Assembly (NCBI GenBank): GCA_016713275.1
Contig: JADJPL010000028.1
Span: 248,001 to 312,000, forward strand
Length of the DNA: 64,000 bases
Direction of reading: 5' to 3'
From: Haliscomenobacter sp.
Lineage (GTDB): Bacteria; Bacteroidota; Bacteroidia; Chitinophagales; Saprospiraceae
Part shown: piece after piece, positions 32,786-40,845 of the stretch
Position numbering within the stretch: the stretch's first letter is position 1
How the letters are laid out: each line of letters begins with the position of its first letter
Made by a program: the position numbers and the translations under genes
Notes under the pieces: model-generated
What the model was told of the DNA's origin: nothing
The model's database searches: none
The model's input: only the letters and a program-made list of their open reading frames with translations

Positions 32786-34750
32786 ATGAAGAAGTGGATG
32801 TATGCGGCCGGTTTGATAGCGGCCCTAATAATAGGAAGCGTTCAATTTTTTAGTTTTACCCCCCTCCCAGACCCAACCCCCGAAGCCGCGCTGGAACAAT
32901 CCCAACAACAATTCCGGCAAGGGTTAGAGGCGTTGAAGCAGGCGATCGCCAGATATGTTGCCGCAGGCGATCAATGGGCGGGCGACCCCGCCGGATTACC
33001 TTCCGTTCAGGAGGCCCATCTCCAGACGCGGTTGGCCTTTAAGCAAGTCGAACTCTGGATGGAGTACTTCGACCGGGAAGCCGTGAAGCGGTATGTAAAC
33101 GGGCCGCCCTTGCCTTCCATCGATTTAAGCAAACCCGGGATCACTATTCTGCAGCCCCAAGGCCTGCAAGTACTCGACGAACTCCTCTTTGGAGAGGAAG
33201 CGGTGCAGCAAAAAGATTCTATTCTCCTGCAGGTACGCACCCTGCAAATCAACTTCAACGATTTTTACCTCTACCAGCGGAGGCTTGCATTTCAGCACCG
33301 TTTTGTGCTGGAAGCTATCCGCTATGAGTTGCTCCGGGTTTATACCCTCGGGCTGACCGGGTTCGATACCCCCGGCTCCGGAAACGCCATGCCGGAGGCT
33401 ACCGTTGCTTTCGAAGCCTGCTACAAGCACCTTCAGCCCTACTTGCCGCTCATCAAAGAAAAGGACCCCAAACTGGCTGCCGAACTCGGAACCCGTTTCC
33501 AGGGCGCCGTGAAATACCTGACCGCCAACGGCGATTTTGACACCTTCAACCGGCTCGCCTTTTTGAGAAAATACCTCAACCCGCTCTATGCCGGGGTGCT
33601 GGCCGTACATAAGGCCCTGGGCGTCGAAACGGTCTACGAAACGACGACTATCCCCCAGGCAGTGAACTATAACTCCGATAAAATCTTCGATACCCGTTTT
33701 TTCGATACGCGGTTTTTCTTCAACAACCAAGCCGGAGAACATCCCGAAAAACGGATCGCTTTAGGGAAAATGCTTTTCTTCGATCCCATCCTCTCCGGCA
33801 ACAACAAACGCTCCTGCGCTTCCTGCCACCTGCCGGGGCGTGCCTTCACCGATGGGCTGCCCAAGAGCAAGGCCATCGACGAGCACGGGTTCATTATGCG
33901 CAACGCCCCCACGCTGATCAATGCGGTATATGCGGAAAACTATTTTCTCGACCTGCGCGAACCGGCTCTGGAACGCCAGATCAAGCACGTGGTGATGGAC
34001 GAAAACGAGTTCAATACCAATTTTGACGAAATTGTCGGCAAATTGAAGCAAAGCGCCGAGTACCTGCAGCTCTTCGAGGCAGCGTATGCCGACGTTCCGG
34101 CGTATGCCTTGTCCCCGTTTTCGGTTTCCGACGCGCTGGCGGCCTATGTGGCTACATTGACCAGCTTCAACAGCGCGTTCGACCGATACGCCCGCGGGGA
34201 AACGAATGCCATCGATCCGGCGGTAGCCCGGGGATACAACCTCTTCATGGGCAAAGCGGCCTGCGGTACCTGCCATTTTGCTCCCACCTTTAATGGCAAT
34301 GTGCCCCCGTATTACGAGGAGACCGACTCGGAAGTGCTGGGCGTCCCCGCTAAAAACGATACCGTACATGCCCAGTTAGACCCCGACCTCGGCCGATACG
34401 CCAGCAGCCGCCCCCACGACGAGACCGCCATTTTCTTCCACGCCTTCAAAACCACTACCGTGCGCAACGTCCAGATGACCGGACCGTATATGCACAACGG
34501 CGTCTACAATACCCTCGACGAGGTCGTCGATTTTTACAACCGGGGAGGAGGCGCCGGCATTGGCATCGAGCTGCCCAACCAGACGCTGCCGCCCGACCCG
34601 CTCAACCTGACGCCAAAGGAAATGAAGGACCTGGTGGCGTTTATGCATGCGCTGACCGACTTTCAGGGCCTGGCGGATATGCCTCAACGGCTGCCCCGGT
34701 TTGAAAACCAGGCAAAATGGAATGAACGCCAAGTGATCGGAGCGTATTAA
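32786..34750 (+). CDS. Di-haem cytochrome c peroxidase-family protein with imelysin-like N-terminus
   Basis: A 654-residue exported protein with an N-terminal hydrophobic anchor or signal (MYAAGLIAALIIGSVQFF). Residues about 30-280 are all-helical and include ILQPQGLQVLDELLF, the pattern of imelysin/M75 domains. Residues about 310-640 are a CCP/MauG-type domain with two haem c sites: SCASCHLPGRAFTDG and ACGTCHFAPTFNG. NAPTLINAVY, FFHAFKTTTVRNV and TGPYMHNGVYNTL are family signatures. CCP enzymes reduce peroxide; MauG relatives oxidise proteins. It is first in a run of three co-directional redox genes. Confidence 0.88.
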   Translation: MKKWMYAAGLIAALIIGSVQFFSFTPLPDPTPEAALEQSQQQFRQGLEALKQAIARYVAAGDQWAGDPAGLPSVQEAHLQTRLAFKQVELWMEYFDREAVKRYVNGPPLPSIDLSKPGITILQPQGLQVLDELLFGEEAVQQKDSILLQVRTLQINFNDFYLYQRRLAFQHRFVLEAIRYELLRVYTLGLTGFDTPGSGNAMPEATVAFEACYKHLQPYLPLIKEKDPKLAAELGTRFQGAVKYLTANGDFDTFNRLAFLRKYLNPLYAGVLAVHKALGVETVYETTTIPQAVNYNSDKIFDTRFFDTRFFFNNQAGEHPEKRIALGKMLFFDPILSGNNKRSCASCHLPGRAFTDGLPKSKAIDEHGFIMRNAPTLINAVYAENYFLDLREPALERQIKHVVMDENEFNTNFDEIVGKLKQSAEYLQLFEAAYADVPAYALSPFSVSDALAAYVATLTSFNSAFDRYARGETNAIDPAVARGYNLFMGKAACGTCHFAPTFNGNVPPYYEETDSEVLGVPAKNDTVHAQLDPDLGRYASSRPHDETAIFFHAFKTTTVRNVQMTGPYMHNGVYNTLDEVVDFYNRGGGAGIGIELPNQTLPPDPLNLTPKEMKDLVAFMHALTDFQGLADMPQRLPRFENQAKWNERQVIGAY

Positions 34751-34807
34751 TTTTGGCCGTACGAAAGGAACGTCTTGTTGGCAATCAAAAACCACCTTCG
34801 CCTGTTT

Positions 34808-36334
34808 ATGAGAAATATCCTGATATTCCTTGTTTTTGCCGCCCTGGCGGTCCTGGCCGCCTGCCAATCCGGCCCGGACCGGCAGCGCATCGCCGAAGGA
34901 GAACAGCTTTCCAAAAGCTACTGTATCGCCTGCCATGCCTACCCGGACCCCGGGCTGCTCGACCGGGCCACCTGGGAGAAACACGTGCTGCCCCGCATGG
35001 GGTATTTTTACGGTATTTACCAAAATCCAGCGGAGCGGAAAACGCTGATCGAGGAGGGCTTGGGAGGCGAAGCCGTTGAAGCGGCAAAAATTTTTCCGGA
35101 AAAGCCCTTACTGGACACGGCGGACTTCTCCAAGATCGTCGATTTTTACCTGGCCAAAGCGCCCGAAAAGCTGGACCTGCCCCAATGGGAGCAACCGGAA
35201 GTGGGGATACCCGGCTTTTCTGCCGCTATTCCGGAGTTTAAGCTATCTCCGCCCAGCGCTACCCTGGCCTATATCCGCGACCAGGGCGGGTTTTTCGTGG
35301 GGGACGCCAATTCGAAACGGCTGTACGAATTTGACCGCAACGAAGCATTGGTCCGGTACGCCAACCTCAAAGAAGGCCCCGTTTGGGTAGAAGAAATCCG
35401 GGATTTCCTTTTTGTGACCGTGATGGGCTCGTTTTCCCCTACCGATGCGCCCTCCGGAACCTTCCTCTCGCTGACGCCCGACCCGCAAAATCCGGTGCAG
35501 ATCATTCTCCCCTACCTGCAGCGGCCGGTTCACAGCGCCCTGGGCGATTTTAACGGCGACGGCAACGCCGACATCCTCACCTGCGAGTTTGCCAAATGGA
35601 CAGGCGGACTCTCCTGGTGGGAAAATAAAGGGACTACGGAGTACGTCAAACACCTGATCCGGAGCAAACCCGGAGCGACCAAAGCCTATATCCGCGATTT
35701 TAACGACGACACCTTCCCCGATGTCATCGCCCTGTTTGGCCAGGGCGATGAAGGCATTTTTATCTATTACAACGACGGAAAAGGCCATTTCCGGGAAGAA
35801 AAAGCCCTCGGCTTCCCGCCTTCCTACGGGTCCAGCTTTTTTGACCTGACGGATTTCAACGGCGACGGGTTTGAGGACATTATCTACACCGCCGGCGACA
35901 ATGCCGATTATCCGCCTATTCTGAAACCCTACCACGGAGTCCGGATTTTCCTCAACGATGGGAAACACCGGTTCAACGAATCCTTCTTTTTCCATCTGCC
36001 GGGCGCCTATAACGCCGTCGCCGAAGACTTTGACCTCGACGGAGACCGGGACATCGCCGCGATCTCTTTTTTCCCAGACTTCCAGAACCACCCCGAACAA
36101 GGGTTCGTGTATCTGCAAAATCAGGGCGGCAACCGCTTCAAACCCTTTGGTTTCGCCGAGGCGGCCAAGGGGCGCTGGATCGTGATGTCGAAAGGCGATA
36201 TCGAACAAGACGGCGATACCGACCTCCTTCTGGGGTCGCTGGCGTTTGAGATCGTACCGCCAAATCCGCTGCTCCAGCAATGGATTGCCGAAGGGATTCC
36301 CTTTGTGGTGTTGAAAAACCAAATGAAAAAGTAA
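34808..36334 (+). CDS. Cytochrome c lipoprotein with FG-GAP/VCBS repeats
   Basis: A 508-residue lipoprotein (lipobox LAVLAAC, Cys about residue 19). A haem site CIACH lies at about residues 39-43 with following Tyr-Pro-Asp-Pro. From residue about 150 a beta-propeller begins, with calcium-type FG-GAP loops: DFNGDGNADILTC, DFNDDTFPDVIAL, DFNGDGFEDIIYT, DFDLDGDRDIAAI and DIEQDGDTDLLLG. The protein likely faces the periplasm or the cell exterior and passes electrons to or from the peroxidase encoded upstream. Its stop codon is directly followed by the ATG of the Rieske gene. Confidence 0.85.
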   Translation: MRNILIFLVFAALAVLAACQSGPDRQRIAEGEQLSKSYCIACHAYPDPGLLDRATWEKHVLPRMGYFYGIYQNPAERKTLIEEGLGGEAVEAAKIFPEKPLLDTADFSKIVDFYLAKAPEKLDLPQWEQPEVGIPGFSAAIPEFKLSPPSATLAYIRDQGGFFVGDANSKRLYEFDRNEALVRYANLKEGPVWVEEIRDFLFVTVMGSFSPTDAPSGTFLSLTPDPQNPVQIILPYLQRPVHSALGDFNGDGNADILTCEFAKWTGGLSWWENKGTTEYVKHLIRSKPGATKAYIRDFNDDTFPDVIALFGQGDEGIFIYYNDGKGHFREEKALGFPPSYGSSFFDLTDFNGDGFEDIIYTAGDNADYPPILKPYHGVRIFLNDGKHRFNESFFFHLPGAYNAVAEDFDLDGDRDIAAISFFPDFQNHPEQGFVYLQNQGGNRFKPFGFAEAAKGRWIVMSKGDIEQDGDTDLLLGSLAFEIVPPNPLLQQWIAEGIPFVVLKNQMKK

Positions 36335-37350
36335 ATGGAATCAAAAAACCGCCGCGAATTTCTTTTCCGCCTGCTTCAAATGGGTATGACGGCGCTTGCC
36401 GCCCGCTTTGTCGTTTCCTGCGTTGCAGAAAACCAGGAGGACCTCAGCCGCTTTACTGTAGACGTGCTGCAACCCGATGCCAGCTCCGCGCTCTGCCAGA
36501 ACGCGCCGGCTACCCTGAAATGGAAAACGGTCGGAGGCGTGGCCGGACTCGTCGATATTGAGTTTTCGCCGGATGGCGGCACGACCTGGACCTCCCTTTT
36601 TACCAATATCTCCAGCCAAGCCGGCGAACTAAGCTGGGCGCCAGCAACGGAAGGAAAGGGGGTCATTCGCTTTGTATCCCCCTTGAGCAAAAACGTGCTG
36701 GGCGCTTCCCAGCCGTTTTCCGTCCAGAAATCGGGCATCACCTTGCTATCGCCCAAGGCAGGCGATGTGTGGTATAGCGGCGACCCCGTGGAGATCAAGT
36801 GGGAAGCCCATTGTTCCGGGCCTCTCCAGCTCGAATATACCAAAGACAACGGGGCAAAATGGGTTTCCATCGCCAGCGGCATCCCCGAAACCCAGACGTC
36901 GTATACCTGGACCCCGCCCCTGGACCAAAGTTTCCGCATGGGCGTTCGCCTGACCGGCGGAGGCGCTTCCCCACTTTCTGCTCAAGTGGTGGGGGCATTT
37001 CCCTTGTTCCCCAGGTAGAGATCGATGTTAAAAAATACCCCAACCTGCAACAAGACGGCGGCATGCAGGTGCTGGAGTTTCCTTACTTCGGGTTAGTGGG
37101 CGTGGTGCGGGAAAACGCAGCCACCTACATCGTACTCGATATGATCTGCACCCACCAGGGGTGCCAGGTGGAAGTGCGGGGCAATGGGGAAGGATGGCGC
37201 TGCCCTTGTCACGGCGCGGAGTTTGAAAAGAAAGGATGTATCCTTTCGGGGGATGCGACCGAACCCATTTACATGCTGGAAAATACCTTTGATCAGGCCA
37301 GGGGCATCATCGAAGTCAGGTTGGTCCGCAAGGCCAATGCCGGCTGTTAG
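36335..37350 (+). CDS. Tat-exported Rieske [2Fe-2S] lipoprotein with Ig-like region (one apparent frameshift)
   Basis: The N-terminus has a twin-arginine signal (NRREFLFRLLQMG) ending in a lipobox (RFVVSC). About 190 residues of beta-sandwich sequence follow, with two similar parts (LKWKTVGGVAGLVDIEFSPD and IKWEAHCSGPLQLEYTKD). The Rieske domain lies in another frame: CTHQGC and CPCHGAEF carry the two Cys and two His cluster ligands plus the disulfide cysteines of the bc1/b6f type. The frames join between 36990 and 37013, near a G5 or C4 run; one added base gives about 338 residues. Tat export is usual for Rieske proteins, which fold with their cluster before transport. Confidence 0.83.
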
Positions 37351-37358
37351 CGCTTTTT

Positions 37359-38237
37359 CTAATAAATCCAGAAACGCGTAATCCGGAACCCCAAATGAAC
37401 GCCTTTTTCTCCGAAGGCCGTCGGGGATTCGGCAATAAAGGCCGGTTCGGTCAGGGCAACGGTATTGGAAAACTGGATCTGATACGCGTGCTGGGCCGAA
37501 GTGATGTCTAACCCGATGCCAAACGCGTTGAAACTGCTTTGCCTGTCGTCGTTTTCATCGGGATTTAAGCGGGGGAAATACTCGCACAGCAACGAAATGC
37601 CGTCGCTGAGCCGGATGCGGGAAGACACGCCCAGTGCAAACGTCTGGTTGTTCTGCCTGCTGTTGAGCGTCAGGTTTCGGTGGATGTAGGTAGGCGTCAG
37701 TTGGACGCTCAGGGAGGGGAGAACCCGTGCGGCAATGAGCGCCTGCCCCGAAAACCGGAGCCGGTGTTTGAATTCCAGCACGTCCGCTTCGGTATCGCTC
37801 CAAGGCGCCGTGCGCACGGTGGCGCCGCCCACCAACCCCAGAGAAAGCGGGAACCCGCCCAACTCCTGCCGGGTGAGCCGGTATTTGAAATAACCGTTGT
37901 AGATTTTGCCTACCCGGCTACGGCCCAAGCCCACATTGAGCCGGTCGGTAAGTCCGTACGCCAGCTCCAAATGGATATCCGCAAATTGATCCATGCCGAA
38001 AAACTCGCCCAGCCCTTCGTCGACCGTGCCCAGGAAGCGGTGTCCGATGGTAAACATCAGGGCTTTCTTGCGGAGCATTTCCACCGAATGCCCGTTCACA
38101 ATGCGGTAGGTTTTGAAGGTTTCGCTGACGTACTCCGGTGCGGATAAATCGAACGAATCTTGTTCCTGGGCGATAAGGCCAGCCGAGGAAAGAAGGATAA
38201 AAAGTAAAGATCCCAAAAAGCGGCTTACAACGTGCAT
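37359..38237 (-). CDS. DUF5777-type outer-membrane beta-barrel protein
   Basis: A 292-residue protein with a signal peptide (LGSLLFILLSSAGLIAQ). The mature part alternates short hydrophobic strands and ends in an aromatic residue (FRITRFWIY), as outer-membrane barrels do. KKALMFTIGHRFLGTVDEG, LAYGLTDRLNVGLGRSR and FALGVSSRIRLSDGISL are typical of the DUF5777 family, often found beside cytochromes and YceI proteins. Function is not established. Convergent with the Rieske gene (8 bases apart) and downstream of two cytochrome-like genes on its own strand. Confidence 0.78.
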   Translation of the reverse strand: MHVVSRFLGSLLFILLSSAGLIAQEQDSFDLSAPEYVSETFKTYRIVNGHSVEMLRKKALMFTIGHRFLGTVDEGLGEFFGMDQFADIHLELAYGLTDRLNVGLGRSRVGKIYNGYFKYRLTRQELGGFPLSLGLVGGATVRTAPWSDTEADVLEFKHRLRFSGQALIAARVLPSLSVQLTPTYIHRNLTLNSRQNNQTFALGVSSRIRLSDGISLLCEYFPRLNPDENDDRQSSFNAFGIGLDITSAQHAYQIQFSNTVALTEPAFIAESPTAFGEKGVHLGFRITRFWIY

Positions 38238-38292
38238 GGCTTCCGTTTTGATGTATAAGAATAAAGGGGGCGAACAGCAGGCAACCGCCGGG

Positions 38293-38661
38293 TTAATTCT
38301 TTGGGGCCCCGGCTTCTACCCACTGTTTGATGGCCAGTTTCTCCTCTACCGTAAGCCGGATACCCGACTGCAGCGGAGGCATAGGGCCATTATAATCTAC
38401 GATCCGTTTGGCAATTTTCTTTGCCTTCAGGCGAATGGCGTCGTAGGTCAAAAACTGCGCCGCGCCTTTGACGCCGTGGCATTCGTCGGCATTGCATTTG
38501 GTTTTTAAAATCGGAAAAATCTGCTTGCTAAAACTTGGGGCCACCGGGTCTGCCGGCCCTGCGGGGGAGGCCGAAACCGTTTTGCCGGGGGCAAGAGACT
38601 CCGCCGGGGCGATCGAAACGAACAGGCTTAGGACAAGGATAGAGAAAACAAAGCGGCGCAT
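38293..38661 (-). CDS. Small exported cytochrome-like protein with CX4CH site
   Basis: A 122-residue protein with a signal peptide ending near APAES. The putative haem site is CNADECHG, two Cys separated by four residues instead of two, followed by a possible distal ligand in DYNGPMPPLQSG. The rest (LTVEEKLAIKQWVEAGAP) is the normal C-terminal helix of Bacteroidota surface cytochromes. It is probably a periplasmic electron carrier; haem attachment to CX4CH is known in some bacteria but not shown here. Confidence 0.75.
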   Translation of the reverse strand: MRRFVFSILVLSLFVSIAPAESLAPGKTVSASPAGPADPVAPSFSKQIFPILKTKCNADECHGVKGAAQFLTYDAIRLKAKKIAKRIVDYNGPMPPLQSGIRLTVEEKLAIKQWVEAGAPKN

Positions 38662-38697
38662 CGTTTCTTTTTTCGTGAAACCATAAGGACAAAAGGC

Positions 38698-39429
38698 TTA
38701 GTTATTCTTGGCGCCGGCATCAATCCAGCCGGCAATGAGCTCAATTTCAACGGGGGAAAGCTTGGAATCCAGCGGCATCAACCCAGAAACCACTTGGCTT
38801 CGGATGATCGGCGCATTCTTTTTAATCTCCTCGTAGTTGGTTAGGTCCGGTGTTTCATAACCAGGCACATGGCAGCCCGCCGTTGCGCAGCGGCTCCGGA
38901 ACAAGGGGGCTATCCGTTCGGCGTAGCTGACGTTACTCCGGTCTTCTTTGAGCTTGGCCTCCACGCGCACCGCTTTGGCGGGCATGGACACAAACGTTTC
39001 TTCGGCAGTAGAATCCTGAAGGTATCGCACGTCGCCGATCCAGCGATCGAAGACTTTTTCGTCGTCGTCTTCCACCACCGCAATTTTAACCCGGGTTCCT
39101 TCCGGGTATTTGCCCGACCCCGAACCGGTAACAACCGTAAGGACGTAGGTGGGAATTTCCTTGTATACCGACTTGACCGTCACGTCCTGAAAAGGCATGA
39201 CCAGGCTCGTAACCGGATCGGCAGGGGACTCCAGAAAAAGCGTATCTCCTTCCCAATAGACAAAGCCCCAGCCCTCCGGGGCCGGATCGGCTTCCACCGC
39301 CGCTGTTTCCCCGAGCTGGTATTCCCCGGATCCTTTGCCTCCGGCAACCGTCAGTTGATGCGTCAATTGGTCCTGCGTGCAAGCAGTAAGGACCGCCAGC
39401 GAGACGGTCCAAAACAAGGCTGATTTCAT
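38698..39429 (-). CDS. Lipoprotein with InlB-like repeats and CX4CH cytochrome domain
   Basis: A 243-residue lipoprotein (lipobox VLTAC). Residues about 24-160 hold two divergent InlB B-repeat-like units (LTVAGGKGSGEYQLGETAAV...GFVYWEGD, and LTVVTGSGSGKYPEGTRVKI...FDRWIGD). The C-terminal domain has FRSRCATAGCHVPGYETPDL, again CX4CH, with SGLMPLDS and the IELIAGWIDAGA helix. Same layout of haem domain as the next gene downstream, 36 bases away, so the two and the barrel gene likely form one operon. Confidence 0.78.
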   Translation of the reverse strand: MKSALFWTVSLAVLTACTQDQLTHQLTVAGGKGSGEYQLGETAAVEADPAPEGWGFVYWEGDTLFLESPADPVTSLVMPFQDVTVKSVYKEIPTYVLTVVTGSGSGKYPEGTRVKIAVVEDDDEKVFDRWIGDVRYLQDSTAEETFVSMPAKAVRVEAKLKEDRSNVSYAERIAPLFRSRCATAGCHVPGYETPDLTNYEEIKKNAPIIRSQVVSGLMPLDSKLSPVEIELIAGWIDAGAKNN

Positions 39430-39795
39430 CGAATCGCTTTTTGTTTAGCAAAATATCCGCTCCTCGCCCTGCCTGAGGTGAGATTCATCACGAGGGCGGC
39501 GGCAAAAGTCATCAAGTAGTTTAATCATTTGACTGTCAGTTGTTTGAATTAGATTAAATGTATGTAAAATTTCCTGCGGAGGCCAGGATGTGGAGCCTGT
39601 CCCTACCGGGCGTTTTGGGCGAACCCGCGGTAACCGCCAAATTTATTTGGCGGTAGCATGGAAAGACAGCCCCGTTACAAATGCGGCTTCCAGGCAAATA
39701 TTTAAAATGTCCAGTAGTGTGCCCCCCCCAAACAGCAAAAGGGCAGCCTCCTTTACAGAAGCCGCCCCGGCGTAAGAACCCTTTGGTTTTTTAGA
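39430..39795. other. Gene-less 366-base spacer with hairpin
   Basis: No gene. A hairpin ACCGCCAAATTTATTTGGCGGT sits at 39633-39654 and is preceded by a GGCCAGGATG repeat-like word (39581-39590). From 39721 onward the sequence belongs to the duplicated block and includes a terminator. Confidence 0.5.
39737..39767 (-). terminator. Rho-independent terminator
   Basis: Minus-strand stem GGGCGGCTTC with GAGGCTGCCC and a following TTTT, as in copy 1. It has one base change (C to T on the minus strand), which weakens the stem slightly. Confidence 0.75.
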
Positions 39796-40521
39796 TTACT
39801 TCACCCAGGGATCGTCCTGGGACAAGGTGAAGACCACCTCGAACTTGAATGACTCGGAACCGATCTTCTGCTCCAGCAGGCTGGCGCCGTTCATCGAAGG
39901 GGTGGCGCTGTTGGACGCGCGCTCCATCGTACCTACCCGCCAAGCCACGCTGAACTGGTTGTCGTCGTGGTCGCCGATGTTGCTTTCGCTGCCGGCACGC
40001 TTGATGACGGTGAAGTCTTTGCTGCTCAGAGCTACGGCGCCTTCATCGGTTGGGCGGTTGATTTTGCTGTCGGTAGCGAACTTGGCGCCCACGTTGTTCA
40101 GTGCGAGGGTTTGCTTGCGCTCGCCCCCGGCGTTCACACCCAGGACCTCATCGCCGTCCACATCGGCACGCCAGTCGAGCTTCCAGTTTACAGTAGCGGC
40201 TACGCTGAAGTTTTGAACGCCATTGGTTACGCCGGCGCTCTTGTACAGTCCGTTCATGGTAGGATCTTCGCCGCGGATGCCTTTTTTGAACTCTTCGATT
40301 TCATCGAAGATGAAAGCGACGTTAGCGTCTTTCGGTCCGTTGAGTTGCAGGATGGTCTCCAGGTTGATGGTTACCCCAACGGATTGCTGGAGTTTGTCGA
40401 GGTCGCCCTGGTTGCGGTCGCCGCCAGCGTACGAGTTGCCGGATACCTGTGCGTTGGAAGCCTGAGCAAAAACAAGGATTGCGGCTGCAAGAGCCAGCGA
40501 AAGTTTGATTGTAGTTTTCAT
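39796..40521 (-). CDS. Small secreted protein of unknown family, copy 2 (intact)
   Basis: A 241-residue protein with a clear Sec signal peptide (MKTTIKLSLALAAAILVFAQ; cleavage after SNA). The mature protein is Asp/Asn-rich and probably beta: VTINLETILQL, VAATVNWKLDWRAD, FSVAWRVGTMERAS and FKFEVVFTLSQDDPWVK. No motif points to a reaction. I do not recognise the family; strands of this kind and the position after a strong-looking promoter would fit an abundant envelope protein. Copy 1 at 29235 is disrupted, so this is probably the working copy. Confidence 0.8.
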   Translation of the reverse strand: MKTTIKLSLALAAAILVFAQASNAQVSGNSYAGGDRNQGDLDKLQQSVGVTINLETILQLNGPKDANVAFIFDEIEEFKKGIRGEDPTMNGLYKSAGVTNGVQNFSVAATVNWKLDWRADVDGDEVLGVNAGGERKQTLALNNVGAKFATDSKINRPTDEGAVALSSKDFTVIKRAGSESNIGDHDDNQFSVAWRVGTMERASNSATPSMNGASLLEQKIGSESFKFEVVFTLSQDDPWVK

Positions 40522-40591
40522 AGTGCGAAAGGTTTTTAAAAAAAAATTAGTGATTAGTGATTAGTGATTGCGTTTCTTTCTGATTACGACA

Positions 40592-40599
40592 CAAATTTA
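40592..40599 (-). promoter_or_regulatory. -7 promoter box (TAAATTTG)
   Basis: Exact TAnnTTTG match on the minus strand, 70 bases upstream of ATG 40521, conserved between both copies together with a GTGATTA tandem stretch in the leader. Confidence 0.5.
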
Positions 40600-40845
40600 G
40601 GGGCGATTTCAGGGGAATGGGGAAATATTGGTTGTTTGGGCTGGTTTCCGGGTTTTTTGAACGGCTTGGTTCGGTTTTTGGAGGAGCGGGGAACGTGCTT
40701 CGTCCGCCTTTGCCATGAGGTTAAGGAATGCCGCCCACACCCTGGAAAGGGTTTTGAGATAGCTTCTCATTAAAATATTTTATGTCAATTTTTTTTAAAC
40801 CAACAATTGCTGAAAAAATTCAAAAGCCATAAATACTTTTTTCCC

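Larger units (their letters stand above)
39721..40692. repeat. Duplicated block, copy 2 (about 970 bp direct repeat)
   Basis: Matches 29160-30133 with scattered single-base differences, same orientation. Contains terminator, intact secreted-protein gene and promoter. The two copies bracket the phosphatase gene, the MITE-like elements and the whole redox cluster. Confidence 0.88.
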
